Origin: Paulownia fortunei | Lineage: Eukaryota; Streptophyta; Magnoliopsida; Lamiales; Paulowniaceae | Direction: 5' to 3' | Assembly: GCA_019321725.1 (NCBI GenBank) | Contig: CM033106.1 | Location: 15,350,551-15,414,550 of the forward strand | Length of the DNA stretch: 64,000 nucleotides | Shown here: piece after piece, positions 33,497-45,579 of the stretch | Position numbering within the stretch: the stretch's first letter is position 1 | Layout: each line of letters starts with the position of its first letter | Notes under the pieces: model-generated | Told to the model about the DNA's origin: nothing | The model's database searches: none | What the model saw: only the letters and a program-made list of their open reading frames with translations | Translations under genes and position numbers: made by a program

Positions 33497-34720
33497 TTAA
33501 CCCAATATTTATGGGCCTTGATTCCTTACTTTTCCTTTGTCTTCATTCCATCTTATTGTAATGTTAGCTAAATTGCAAAAAGATAAACCTCAACGCCTAA
33601 TTCTACTCTCATTACATTTGCTAAAACAACAAGAAACCTTTGAACAATTCCAAGGGGAGAAATATAGGAAAGAGATAGAAATACATTCAAAACAGAAACC
33701 AGAGAAAGGCGAGACTCGCAAGCCTTATTTTAATAAAAAGCCAAAATGAACTAATATATGCATAAAATTAAGCCAATCACATTGGCCGAGACTCTATGAT
33801 CATCCAATAACATGCTTAACAAGTAATCATCATATGAGAATTAAAGCATATAAATTTACTGATTACGATATGTGCAATTTCTTTCAAATTTAGGTCTAAA
33901 AATTATTTTTTCATGAATAACAAATTTTTATAAATTTTAACATGTAATTTTAAAATAAAGCCCCAAAATTTTTGCGTAATAATTAAGCAATGAGATCTAC
34001 TACTTGTCTAATGGATGTGCACATGATAGGCTACCTGAGGTACCCATTGTGTGTCTCTGGTGCCCATATGTCTGGCACCCTTCAGGTGCTTGTGTGCCTG
34101 GGTAGCCCACCCGTCAGGTGTCCAGGGCACCTGCACACCCATCACTAATTGGGTGCTCGTATGCCGGATAGCCCGCACGTTCGGTGGCCTGTGGAGTACC
34201 TGACAAGAGCTGCGGTGATGAGTGTTGGTGCCCTAGTACCGAGCATTCTATTAGCCTACTGCCTATCTGGTAACCCAACGCCAGTTAGCCGACAACCCAC
34301 CCGATATCACACGCCAAGTGGTCGATAGCCCCAACCTTTCCCTTTTTTTGTGTTGTTCAAGAATTCAAGGTTTTGACAAAATCTTGATTTCTTAGTTTCT
34401 TGATCTCTTGATCTTATCAAGAAATTTTGAAAACTTGATCTAAAATGAATTTTCTTGATCAAGAAATCATATTTTTTAAATTTTTATTTCTTACCACATT
34501 TCAAAAAATTCAAGATTTCACAAATCTTAAAATTCTTGAATCAAAAAATCTATTTCTTATTTCTTCTCATTTCTTAAAATGTTTTAACAATTAAAACTTT
34601 TAATAAAATTAATCCTAAAAAATAAAATTATCCTGATCATATCAAAACATCACATATAAATATTTAGTTTAACTCATAAATTAAATAAACATAATTGCGA
34701 AGGCAATAAGAATTCATAAC
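33497..34720 (-). mobile_element. Cop-A leader
   Basis: Reads in register with 44870-45560 and 48400-49298 (atgggccttgattcc, attctactctcattacatttg blocks) and ends at a primer site and LTR. The frame 33537-33749 is part of this leader. Gag is missing on the left. Confidence 0.8.
34010..34345 (-). repeat. GC-rich block of the Cop-A leader, copy 3 (expanded)
   Basis: About 335 bases rich in ggtgcc/ggcacc, caggtg and tagcccac words. It is longer than the copies at 8985-9115 and 21715-21825. It occupies the same position between the gag-proximal leader and the primer site. Confidence 0.75.
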
Positions 34721-34723
34721 CTA

Positions 34724-34736
34724 GGATCTAATACCA
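34724..34736 (-). other. Primer-binding site of Cop-A
   Basis: The minus strand reads tggtattagatcc, two changes from TGGTATCAGAGCC, immediately inside the LTR end. Confidence 0.75.
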
Positions 34737-34737
34737 C

Positions 34738-36004
34738 AGTTGGGTTACAAAACATAGTGGAAATTTTAAATTTTTAAAAACTACACATCACATGTGAAAG
34801 TAAACTTCCTGGAACCCATGTGATTAATCGAATTATGCGTAGAAAACCTTGTGTGGGAATATTTCAGAAATTTTACCTAAATTATACTCCGACTGATGTA
34901 GGGATTGAAACGATTCAAATCATTATTACAACACTAATGAATCTCCAAGTTCTTCAATTCAAATCCCTTTGTTTGAAAACTAATTCGCTTTTAGGACCCC
35001 AAATGTTATCCCTCTATGGACATCCACTCCTTGGAAGCCCATTCGTAATCGAATCCTATTCTAGTGGTTTTTTGATTTGATAATTCTATCTTAGAATAAT
35101 TTTATTTAGAACAAGAATACACTAGTAATTAGTTTTTTACGTGTTTAATTTAATTCTTAATTTAACAACTTAATCAAGAATTAAATTAGGTAAAAGGCCA
35201 ACAAATATTTGGAGATAGAAGGAGGAAGAAGGGATGACTTTTGGAGATGAAGAAAACATTTTTCTTCAAGAGAGAGGGGTTGTTTTTCCATAGTTTTTCC
35301 TGCAGAAAATCTTCAGTAGATGCCCCCAAAAAAATCATCCAAGAGGATTCCTAAGAAATCTCCCTCAAGTGCCTTCCAAGTTGGACTCTCCTTCCTTCCT
35401 TATCTCCAACTCTGTCGGGAAGTTTGCTTATCTCATAAGGATTTTCCTCTTTTCTTATTACCTTTCAGGAATTTGATTCCCAATCCAACTTCCTCTGGGA
35501 ATTGGATACCCAATCCAATTTTCTAATGGGCTTTCTATAACCCCATACCTAATAGGCCCTAGTTTATTGATTTAATTTATCTAATGGACCATCTTAATTA
35601 ATTGATCCAATTAATTAATTAAATATTCTATTTAGGCTCCCTAATTAAATTGGTTCAATTAATTAATCTAATTAATTAATTAAACTAATTCAATACTTGA
35701 ATTAAGTTAAACCCCACTAATTAATAAAATCCAACACTTGGATTATTTTCTAAGTTAGAAATGGACTTATCCAAGTTTTATGTGTGATCCCTTAGGTAAA
35801 CTCTAAGCTAGCTGTAGGCTCACACTCTTGTGACTTAGTTGAATAATTAATTATTTTGATTAGTTAATCTAATTAATCAATTTCTTGGAATTAACTTATT
35901 AATCCAAGAACCCACAAGTTATGAGAAACACCTAGCAATGCATCATGACTCCTAGTCTAAAGTGAAGGTACGAATCTATTTCAATTATTGAAAACCATGC
36001 AAGT
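34738..36004 (-). mobile_element. Cop-A 5' LTR, part 1
   Basis: Starts (plus strand) agttgggttac, the decayed reverse of the CCCAACA end. Its U5 resembles the variant at 51594-52355 (gtggatg...agagggata block). It is interrupted at 36004 by Chr element 3 and resumes at 39025. The frames 34820-35080 and 35320-35526 are U5 sequence. Confidence 0.85.
36000..36004 (+). repeat. Target-site duplication CAAGT, left
   Basis: Repeated exactly at 39020-39024. Joining the flanks restores Cop-A LTR sequence comparable to 40125-40150. Confidence 0.9.
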
Positions 36005-36245
36005 TATAACACCCCTTAACCTAACTGCAGAGCCTAAACAAGCTAATACAGTTAAGTCAAGAAATGTTAATTTTTCATCATTACTAGAGTTATGGTTTTT
36101 AATAAAAATTCCCATTTTTAGCTATAAGAGAAAGAACTTGAATCGTTTTAAACAAACCATATACATATATTAAAACTGAGTACATCTGTTTACAAAACCA
36201 TGAAAGAGCGGCTTATTTAAAAACAAAACAGAGTTTTCAAAATAT

Positions 36246-37083
36246 CTATAGTAGAAGTCTGCCCAACTCTAGAACGTTTTTTATTCCCTTGGTTTGATTT
36301 TTGCTCTCATTTCTTCCACTGATTTAGATTTCTAGGAGTGAATACTTGCTTCCTTTGTTGATAAAATTTATCAATCTCTTTCTCATCTAAGTCAGCCATC
36401 AAAGCCTTGTCCACCAGTTCCCTGAACTCTGTTACTGAAGACATTCTCACATCCCTTCTAATTTCAGGATTAAGGCCCCTCAAGAAATTATCCATCTTCT
36501 CATTGTTGTCTCTGGCGATGTATGGCATGTACTTAGAACCCTGTTCAAATTTTCTCACATACTCACATACAGACATCCCTCATTGTTTTAACTCTAAAAA
36601 TTCTTTTACTTTGAGCGACCTAGCATCTCTAGTGAAATACTTATCATAAAATATTATTTTAAACCTCTTCTAAGTTAGCTCTTCCATATTCACTGCAAGT
36701 TTAGCTCCTTCCCACCAGGTTCCAGCATCCTTCTTCAACAAGAAGATTGCACAGAGTACCTTCTCAGCATCATCAATTCTCATGTAGTCAAAGATAGTAT
36801 CCAATCATTTAACCCATTCTTCTGCAACCATAGGATTAGACCCGCCAGTAAAATCAACAGGTTCCTTCTTTCTAAACTTCTCATATATAGCCTGTGAAGG
36901 ATCCTGTCGAGCTTGTGGTGGAGAAAGTCGCTGATTCTGTTCTTGGGTTCTTTGTTGCATATCTAGCAATTGTTGTATCTATTCACCATACATTCTAGTT
37001 TGTTGTTGAATGAAATCAGTCAAATTATCCACCACACTATGATTACCCTCATGATCATCCATTGTCTTCTTTTTTGGTGCCAT
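36246..37083 (-). pseudogene. Chromovirus Gag relic, best-preserved copy
   Basis: The start codon on the minus strand at 37083 gives [20 protein letters not shown] sequence. Core words include [58 protein letters not shown] and, in the open frame 36576-36307, [39 protein letters not shown] and [19 protein letters not shown]. The Gag assembles particles around element RNA in this family. Only a handful of stops interrupt it. The zinc knuckles are lost in the deletion near 36246. It aligns with 25227-26030 of Chr element 1. Confidence 0.9.
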
Positions 37084-37269
37084 GACCTAATATGCATTAC
37101 CCAATCTCATTCCATTCATTAGCCAATAATAAATGCATAATCATGATAGTAACATGGAATGAAATATAATCAAATAAACATAAAAGCAAATAAACAAGTA
37201 GTTGACCGAGTTTCCTAGCCAGGATGTGTTCATATGCCTTATTCTGTCTACAGGAATGACTAAACCTCC

Positions 37270-37281
37270 GCTCTGATACCA
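37270..37281 (-). other. Primer-binding site of Chr element 3
   Basis: The minus strand reads tggtatcagagc, a perfect initiator tRNA-Met type site five bases from the LTR end. Confidence 0.9.
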
Positions 37282-37286
37282 TAAAC

Positions 37287-39019
37287 TGTAACACCCTTTA
37301 ACCTAACGGCAAAGCCTAAATAAGTTGATACAGTTAAGTCAAGAAATGTTAATTTTTCATCATTACTAGAGTTATGATTTTTAATAAAAGTTTCTATTTT
37401 TAGCTATAAGAGAAAGAACTTGAATCGTTTTAAACACACCATATACATATATCAAAACTAAGTACATCTGTTTATAAAACCATAACAGAGCGGATTATTT
37501 CAAAACAAAATAGAGTTTTCAAAATAAACTACAAAACAGGTCGAAGCATAGCATATGAACAAATCTCTGTTCGGCCGCTCTAGAGACTCAGTCAACCTCT
37601 AAACCTATACATTTCCACCTGCATAACATGAATCTAATGAGCTAAAGGCTCAGTAAGATGAAACTGATGTAATAACAAATAACATATTTGCACATCTCAT
37701 AAATCATTAAACGTAATATTCTATTTAATAACTTTTATTCGTAAATCATTCTTTAGGGCCCTTGAAGTGTGGTACCTAACTAATAGCAATAGACCATAGT
37801 TTTCGGAACCTGTTCATAATGATTGGCTAATAAGAGAACTAATACAGGGTTTCCATACTTGGTCTTTCAACCTCAGGTATTAGCCGTATTCTATTTCATT
37901 CATTATGGCTTTTCTATACCGATTTTTCAACCTCAAGTATTTGCCACCATTTGTTGGGTCCGTCGGTCCCTTCCCCCTCCATGGTCTACCCGACCATCAA
38001 TCAAGTACCATACTTTTTTTTAAAAACCTCATTATATTCTTAATAGTGTCGTGCTTCATGAACCATAAATGCATCAAATATTACATCATTTGACAAATAA
38101 TAACAATCACATTAAAACATGAACAGCATTATATGATTCTTGTGATACAACAAATGAAAGTTTCAACTTATCTCAAGTCCACTTTATAGAAAGTGAAAAG
38201 ACCAATCTCTTTGGAAGATAGGATGCGTTAAAGGCCTTGATTAAGTTGGAATTAAGCTTTAAAATCAACGATTTTCAAGCTTAAAAGGGTGGAAACTTAT
38301 TCTAGTTTGTGTTCTATGAATTCCTATGGATTGAATTCAATTTTTGTGAGTATGAGAGTGTAGAAATTTGGGAGGAACTTAGGAGAATAAGGGCTGGTCA
38401 TTTTTGAGGTGCTTCCACAAGAAATATGGATGAAAATGATTTCTTTGACCTTTCAAAGAGAGGTAAGTGGAGGGTGATGATTGGTTGTATCATGCTTGGT
38501 GTCTTCTCATACCAAAAGCCACGTTCATGGGCTAAGGAGATGACAAAAATTGATGCTTTTGTGTTATAATCAAGTGCAATGCGGTTTAGAATGGTTTTAT
38601 GCAACCTAGTCAACCAACCAATCAAATTGCATCATTTTACATACTTTTAGTTCTTAGCCAAATGTAACATATTTCAAGTAAATATTTAGGTAATTAAGCA
38701 CTTTAGCATATAGCTAGTATGGAGCAATACAAATAATTCATTTCATGACCATTCAACACATCAATTTCCTTAATCGAGATACCGAGCTTTTTACTGTAAA
38801 AAGGCACTTAAGGAATATGTTAAATCAAGAAACAAAAGTTTGATCTCATATTTCATGTACTAATGCATGTTAAAGCATAACTAGAGCATATAATAACAAT
38901 TATTCAAGTTCGTGCAATCATGCTATTTGTATGCCATAATTCAATAATACACAGTGATTAGATGCATATTAATGCAAGATGCTTATTATTGGCTATGTAG
39001 GAGAGAATTGGGTATTACA
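37287..39019 (-). mobile_element. Chr element 3, 5' LTR (1733 bp)
   Basis: The minus strand runs from TGTAATACCCAATTC to the GGGTGTTACA end and lacks the intron-like segment present at 23507-24061. The frames 37823-38093 and 38398-38625 are LTR sequence shared with 24204-24442 and 28932-29159. Confidence 0.9.
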
Positions 39020-39024
39020 CAAGT

Positions 39025-39325
39025 ATTGTCCTTCCGTCATCTAATCTCCCAATTAAGACTAGGGCATTCATTTTAGTTGAAACCCAATAGCTCAATAACA
39101 TTGTATCCATTCATAGTAGCTTGGCATGATGATGAACAATTAGAAAACCCCTCGTTTAATTTCCATCCAATCTTGGCCTAGGATTTTTGAGTCAGGTACA
39201 GTGCAAATACATAGAAGATTCATCTATTCATCTAGATAGGTGAAGGATCATTTTTGGCCACTCATTAACCTCTGTACATAAAGATGTTACACCCAACGTA
39301 AATCCTTCATGATTGCCATGCAATG
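39025..39325 (-). mobile_element. Cop-A 5' LTR, part 2
   Basis: Continues the LTR interrupted at 36004 (attgtccttccgtcatctaatc, tgttacacccaacg blocks). It stops at about 39325, before the LTR start, where it is fused to an earlier part of another LTR. Confidence 0.8.
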
Positions 39326-40947
39326 GGGCTGAAAATTTGAGCTTCTCCAAGCATTATTTCTTCATCAAGAATTCGGCCCTTCTTGTGTTGTGTATATATA
39401 CACACTTGTCTAATCTTCAATTCCATTAGGTCTCAAATCCCATTCCTATTTTATGTCAAACTTGTTTACTTCTAGATAGAAGTCTTTGTTCTATTTTCTT
39501 AAAGACTCTTAATTGGTTTCTCCTATAAGCCCATTAACTTAAGGTTTGTACTCTAATTGATCTCCATCCATTAATCAAGTCCAGTTTAATTAATTGACCC
39601 AATCAACTAAACAATTAGTTCCATATGGCCACCTTATTACATTAGACCTAATTTAAGAAATTCCATAATTTAAATTGGTTAAATTAATTTAACTCCATAA
39701 TTTAATATAAAGCCCATTAACTAAATGATCCAATGAATTAATTAAGTTGCTCCCAAAAAGCTCCTAATCTTTATTAGGTCTAATAAAATAATCTTTTATT
39801 TAATTTGGATGAATTAATTTAACTTCTTACATTAATTTTAGCTCAAGTAAATTAATCGTCATTAATTAACTCAATCCAACTCCTTGGATTATATTCTAAA
39901 TAGAAGAGGACTATTCCAATTTTTGTGTAACCTATTAGGTTCACAACAAAGCTAGCAATAGGCTTGCAATTTTTGCAACTAAATTATATAAAAGTATATG
40001 ATGATTAATTAATCCATCTAGAAATTAATTCCTTAATTCCAATAACCTCGTAAGTCAAGGAAAGCACCTACCTAGTCTTTGGTGAATTACTAGGCGAATA
40101 TATTTCTATTATGAGTATCATGCAAGTACGGTCCTTCCATAAAATAATCTCATAGTTAAATCTAGGGCAAGGATTATTAGTTAAAACCCTAATTGACTTA
40201 ATACCAATGATTTCATTTGTAGTCTCATTGACTTTTGATGAATCATTAGAAAACTCTCATCTAATATTCATTATGCTTAGACTGAAGATTTTTTAGTCAA
40301 GGACCATGAATTGCATAGGAGATTTACCTATTTTGCCAAATAGGTGATGGATCATTCGTTAGACACTCGTTAACCTCCATACACAAGGATCATATACCTA
40401 ACATAAACCACTTGTGATTATCATTCCAATGATAAATACTTCAAAGTACGTGATTTCATGCACAAGGCTACCATGGTGCCTCAAGTCCAAGGATTGATTC
40501 ATGCACTATCATAACTGGGAAATTCTTATTCGAAGAACAACATTTCCAATTAAGAACTTCCTTCGAACTTATTCGGTGTACTTGTTTCCCAACAAGCACT
40601 CACGCACTTGTACTAGCATCATCTCACCGATGCCTGTGGAGCAAGACATCCTCCTTTCGAGCATGCTTTATGTGAGCTAGTTTTACGGGTTTATTGATGT
40701 CCCGTCTCAAAGAACCCTTAACTTAAAATTAGTTTAAGACCAAAGCTAAAGAGACATAATCTATGATCGCAATCATATACGTGGCCATATCCTATAGCTA
40801 AGTATGGTCTAAGGACTTTATCTATTTATCTAAATGTAATTAAAAATAAAAAATTTCTAGTTTTTAGTAATATATTTCGAAAAAGATTGTTCATTGCAAG
40901 AGTATAAGAGCAACTTTTAATTAGCAAGCTAGGCACTACTCCAATAA
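39326..40947 (-). mobile_element. Cop-A 3' LTR lacking its U5 end
   Basis: Starts at ggctgaaaatttgagc, equivalent to about 9820 in the full LTR, and runs to the LTR start (ggcactactccaata) at 40947, followed by a polypurine tract. Orientation and neighbours make it the 3' LTR of the minus-strand element that continues to 46655. Confidence 0.8.
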
Positions 40948-41480
40948 TCACCCACTTGTTTTAGAGATAATTATCTAGTATATTAGCCCCATATCCCTAA
41001 GATGTTATTTGAATACTCTTTGTGCTAGGTGTTTTCACTCAATAGTTTTGCTAAATTTTCTACTGAGGTAACTCTTTCCATTATTAAGCCACCTCTACCA
41101 ATGATTACTTTGATCAAAAGATATCACTTCGTAATGTGCTTGGATCTATAATGAGATCTTGGTTCTTTTGCTTGCAATATCACCCAATTGTTATCATAGT
41201 AGACAAGTATTGGATCAACAACAGACAAAACTACTCCCAACAATTGGATGAAATTTCTCATCTAAACACCTTTGTGATGTATTCAATCTCGATGGTGGAA
41301 TCTATAGTCGTATCAATATTAGAACCCCATCTAGTTGACCGCCACACTATTTAGGATGAATATTATTCTATACATGGACTTCAAGTTATCTATATCAAAC
41401 TAAAAACTAGATGCAACATTTCAGCTTCTGTTCTCCATAACCATAATCCAAGAAGACATCTTCAGTGCCTCAAAAGTACT
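40948..41480 (-). pseudogene. Cop-A RNase H relic
   Basis: Follows the polypurine tract (atcacccactt on the plus strand). The minus strand at about 41270-41310 gives TIDSTIEIEYITK, the decayed STTDAEYIAA motif of copia RNase H, and the blocks around 41320-41420 match 14575-14650. Stops occur in all frames. The frame 41136-41354 lies antisense and is a shadow. Confidence 0.75.
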
Positions 41481-42345
41481 AAAGATGGGGCTTTCAATGC
41501 TTTTTGCATAAAATAGATATATATCTACTCTTGACGCTCAGATATTTATGCTATCACATCTATTACATAGATTTTCATGCATTATACTTCCTACATAGGT
41601 ATATAAAGTACGTGAGTTATTCTTTTCTCTTTTCTCTAGAAGTCTTTGGGAACATAGACATTGAAAGAGAAAACCTATGACTCATAGACATGAATCTCCT
41701 TTTGGATTCCTTTGTACTAAATGTTTTTAGCATCTATGTACATAGATTTGGAATAGTCCAAGCATCCTTTTAGATCTTTATAGATCTAAATCCCAATCTT
41801 ATGATGATCTTCCTAAATTCCTCATGGAGAACTTAGTAGATAACAAGTTTCAGTTGACTGTAACATTCCTACACAATCCCTATAAGAAAAATATCATTAA
41901 CATAATAAACTTTACCATGCTCCCACTAACCTTCTTGTATACAATTGGTTTATCTACATTCCTAAGGGAATCACACCTTTTGATTAACTCTGTAAATCGA
42001 ATATTCCTGCTTCGAAAAGTCAATTTTGAGTTTATAAGCAGACCTTTAATGCTTGCAAACTTTTTGCTTGCATCCTTTTGATGTGAAGGCCTTAAGGTTG
42101 CTATGTTTAGATATCTTTCTCAATGCCCATATTAAAGAAGTGGTCTTCATATCTGGTAGTCATAATACACAGATATGGCTAGCAAGATACTAATGGGCTG
42201 CGCCATTGTATCTGGCAAAAGGCTTCTTCCTCAATAGTCAACACTTTGACTTTGAGTATAACCCATTGCTACCGATCTTTCCTTATTGGTCATCAACTCC
42301 CATGTACTCCAAGTTTTCACTTGTAGACCCATTTAAAGGTTATGT
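41481..42345 (-). pseudogene. Cop-A reverse transcriptase relic (YVND)
   Basis: Minus-strand translation around 41885-41925 gives VYYVNDIFLIG, the copia RT active-site region, in which the usual YVDD has its first catalytic Asp changed to Asn. The flanking blocks match 62430-63110. The N-terminal end near 42300-42340 carries the GLQV...-type sequence also seen at 17310 and 63080. The polymerase would copy element RNA in the particle. The lost Asp and the stops make it inactive. Confidence 0.8.
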
Positions 42346-43330
42346 ACTAGAAGTTTAGTGATTCATTCATGCACTATTGCCTCTTGTGGGAAAAATTATG
42401 GTTCTTCAACTCCTTCAAATTCTATTATCTAGCCATTTCTATCTAATAGAAATGCCTTCTCAAGAAGGTAGCATTCCTCAAAATAAACACATTTGTTTCT
42501 AGGAATCACAAAATGGTATCTACTAGACTCCTTTAGATACCCCACAATTTTTGCACAAGCTAGATTTTCATATCCAACCTATCTCCCACTAGCTGATTTA
42601 CATAAGCAGACCCCCTTCTTACCCTAAGGTATTTTTAAAGGACTTTTGCCATATCATATCTCATATGATGTTATGGGCATCGACCTAGATGAAAATCTTA
42701 CTAAATAAGAATGTCATCAATTATAGAGCATATCCCCAAAATAAAGGAGGAAATGTAGTGAAACTCAACATGGATTCAACTTCTATCAATTTGTTTCTCC
42801 TTTTCATGCCTAAAGTCTTTCAACCTTTTAAAGGATTTAGACTTTTATCTAAAGATACACATACCCATACCCATACCTTGATAGATCATCAGTTAAGATA
42901 ATGAAGTAGTAGTAGTTTCGTCGAGCACCAACACTTAGTGGCCTGCATACATTCATATGGATCATATCCAACGGATTTGTGGAATACTCTTTTTGTCCAA
43001 TAAATGGTGATTTCTTCATCTTTTCCTTAAGCCAAGATTCACAAATTAGCATGTCTCTCTCTTCCTAAAGGTCAAGCATTTGTGCCATCTTGTGAACTCT
43101 CTTTGTAGAGTATGACCTAATCTCCCATTCCATAAGTATGTGAAACTATGATTATGTAATTAAATATTATTTTTTCAAACTGTATAAGATGGAATTTTGT
43201 GGCATTATAATTTATTTTCCAATGGACGAACATCAAGAACCATGGAACATATACACCCTTTGATTTTTGCAATTAATTTCATTTTTATCTCAAAGGCGAA
43301 TAATTACTACTATCCCTAATTTAATCTAGA
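42346..43330 (-). pseudogene. Cop-A GAG-pre-integrase and integrase relic
   Basis: Minus-strand order from the right: the zinc-binding end of GAG-pre-integrase, YLWNGRLGHTLQ (about 43120-43160), then CESWLKEKMKKSPFIGQKE and MIHMNVCRPLSVGARRNYYY, then FIILTDDLSRYGYGYVYL in the frame 43052-42849. A later part at 42410-42560 gives SRYHFVIPRNKCVYFEE and LLEKAFLLDRNG, the C-terminal region of copia integrase. Integrase joins element cDNA to host DNA. A tacccataccca-type microsatellite at about 42855-42880 encodes the YGYGYVY run and has slightly expanded the domain. Stops and frameshifts elsewhere. Confidence 0.85.
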
Positions 43331-43960
43331 GCTAAGTGGATCATTCATTTAGCTAATGAAGCAACCTTTACTTCAACTTCAAGCTTAAGGATCGTCCCTT
43401 TCTGTTATTCTCATTTTTCTTGTCATCCTTTGCAACTCTTTGTTGAGATGGGTTCATCTCCTATATCCAATACCGAAGAACAATTGCCAATGCTAATGGT
43501 TGACTTATACAAAAATAAAAATTTGAGTTAGAACCCTCTTCTATACTTGCATTTTCTCTTTCTATGCCCTGCATACTGTAATGGCAGCATAACCTTTCTT
43601 ATCAGGATTATTCCCTGGCTTTGCCCAATTTTGTATGTTGTTTCAATTAAGAACTCTTTCCCTGTCTTTCTCTTAGACCTTTAATCTTAGAGTAGCTAAA
43701 ACCAACAACCAAAGTTGAGCTTCGTCAACGATAATCTCCTACAACTCTTTATAGTTAGTCCTTTTTCCCCAATGGTAGAAAGTCCCTACAACTCTTTGTT
43801 GAATGTGCAGTGGAAGGTACTTCTGCAAATTTTGTGGAAGTTGTTTCTAAAACTATTGTAGAAACTCTCTTTTGCAAATTTTGAAACCTTTTAAATTGGA
43901 GAACCATTCTCAAATTTCAAGATCAATTTAGATAGATTAGAGCTTAGTGATGTTTTATTG
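43331..43960 (-). pseudogene. Cop-A protease and Gag C-terminal relic
   Basis: Heavily decayed. The stretch 43560-43640 on the minus strand aligns with the zinc-knuckle site at 47270-47340 but has lost most of the cysteines. 43380-43500 corresponds to the lysine-rich linker and protease start. I cannot find the protease DTG/DSG. The call rests on position between integrase and leader and on similarity to 46850-47620. Confidence 0.5.
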
Positions 43961-45560
43961 TTGTGTAGAATGATTCAAGTGAATCTAAAAGCAATAACTA
44001 TTATACAAAGTGAGGTAGAAAACTAAGCATATATTCAATAATATGTTTATTTATAATATGGTTTTTGATTATAAATGTCTCCCATTATCTTATTCAAATT
44101 CCATCACTCTCGGGATGGAATTCGGAAAAACTATTTTCCTAGTGGGCTTGAGGTCCAATCAATATTTTACATGCCCAAGAATATGAGATCATACAGAATA
44201 TCAAAATGTAGACAACAACATTGTCAATTGCAGCATCTTGCAACTCCCAAGCTATTTTGCCTCACCACTTCCCATATACCTCAAGAATATAACTTCATAT
44301 GGTACAAAATGTCAGGTATTGCCTATCAAACATCAGTGTAGATGGAGGTTCTAATATCCCACGACTCATGGACGATAATAAAGACAAGTCCATCCATGGG
44401 CATCCTCATGCTTAGTAGAGATCTCAACTTTCCATCACTTAAGTATCCCACGACTCATGGATATTGTTCTAAATGCGATAGCATCATCATATCTTCTAGT
44501 TTTGATGGAAGACAGGAATAATTGAGCCCAAATCAATTTTGCCAATATTTGCTTGATACAAACTTTAGTTAAAAATTCTTAAACTTGACTTTCAAGTGAG
44601 GGTTCAATTTATAATTCCAAAACCTCATATATTATTCCTAAGTTTGTTTATTAAATGTTAGACTATCCTAATAACCACAAGCATAATCTATAGGAAAGCA
44701 TTAAATAAACTTATGCATGTATCTACCATATATACAAATAAAGGGGAATACTATGGGCCATATCCTATACTATCTACTCGAGCCAAAGTGGATCTTGGTC
44801 AGTCTAAGGGTAGTAATTAAAATTAAATAGATCTTATCTATTACATGAATATATCACCCATACATTCATGGGCCTTCGTTCCTTTATTTTCTTTACCTTT
44901 GTCCTTCTTCCTGTCCAACAAAAAGAAAACCTCACATCTAAGTTCTACTCTCATTACATTTGCTATATTCTAACAAGAAAATTTGGTATTTCTTCCTAAG
45001 GGATAGGAGGGAGGTAGAATTTACATTTAGAGTAAAACAAAGAAAAAAGAAAAACATGTAGGCCTCATTTTAATTAAAACCTAAAGCAATCGAAAGCGAT
45101 TCAAAGAACATCCATAATAGGATAGCCAAGGCTCCATGATCATCCTCACTAACATACATGCCTAATTTATTCATCATATGTCAAATTAAAAGAATGAAAA
45201 TCTACTATGTATTTAACTTGCCATTTTTCAAGTTTGGGAATTAAATTCATGATTTTTCAAGAAAAGCTCATTTTCAGAATTTTAAAAATTAACTATTACT
45301 TTAAAAAATCCAAAAATTGAAACTTTCATCATGCAACATGAAATGGGTAGCAAATGAGTTGCTGCCATAAACTACCTATCTAGCCCCATGGTTCTATGAT
45401 GTGATTTTTTTGTATATCATTTTATACAATTTTAACATTTAAAAATATGCAGAAAATCTTCAGAACTCAAATCCCAAACAAAAATGCAAAATTAAATATA
45501 TACAATTCATCGTAGGAATTAATTTAGGATTTTTCTCGCAAATGTAATTAAAAATATAGA
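43961..45560 (-). mobile_element. Cop-A leader (about 1.6 kb)
   Basis: Full leader from gag to primer site, parallel to 47641-49298. It contains tctcccattatcttatt, gggcttgaggtccaatc, the duplicated phrase tcccacgactcatgga (about 44359 and 44449) and the catgtatctacc block. The GC-rich block is reduced to a remnant at about 45355-45400. The frame 44075-44341 (88 codons) is leader sequence. Confidence 0.8.
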
Positions 45561-45565
45561 ACTTA

Positions 45566-45578
45566 GGCTCTGATACTA
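45566..45578 (-). other. Primer-binding site of Cop-A
   Basis: The minus strand reads agtatcagagcc, one base shifted and decayed relative to TGGTATCAGAGCC, next to the LTR end tgttaggtttgc. Confidence 0.75.
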
Positions 45579-45579
45579 C

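Larger units (their letters stand above)
36005..39019 (-). mobile_element. Chr element 3: deleted chromovirus in a Cop-A LTR
   Basis: Minus-strand order: complete 5' LTR (39019-37287), primer site (37281-37270), gag (37083 down to about 36246), then a jump into the last 240 bases of the 3' LTR (36245-36005). Protease and all of pol are deleted. The exact 5-bp duplication CAAGT proves a single insertion event followed by internal loss. Confidence 0.9.
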
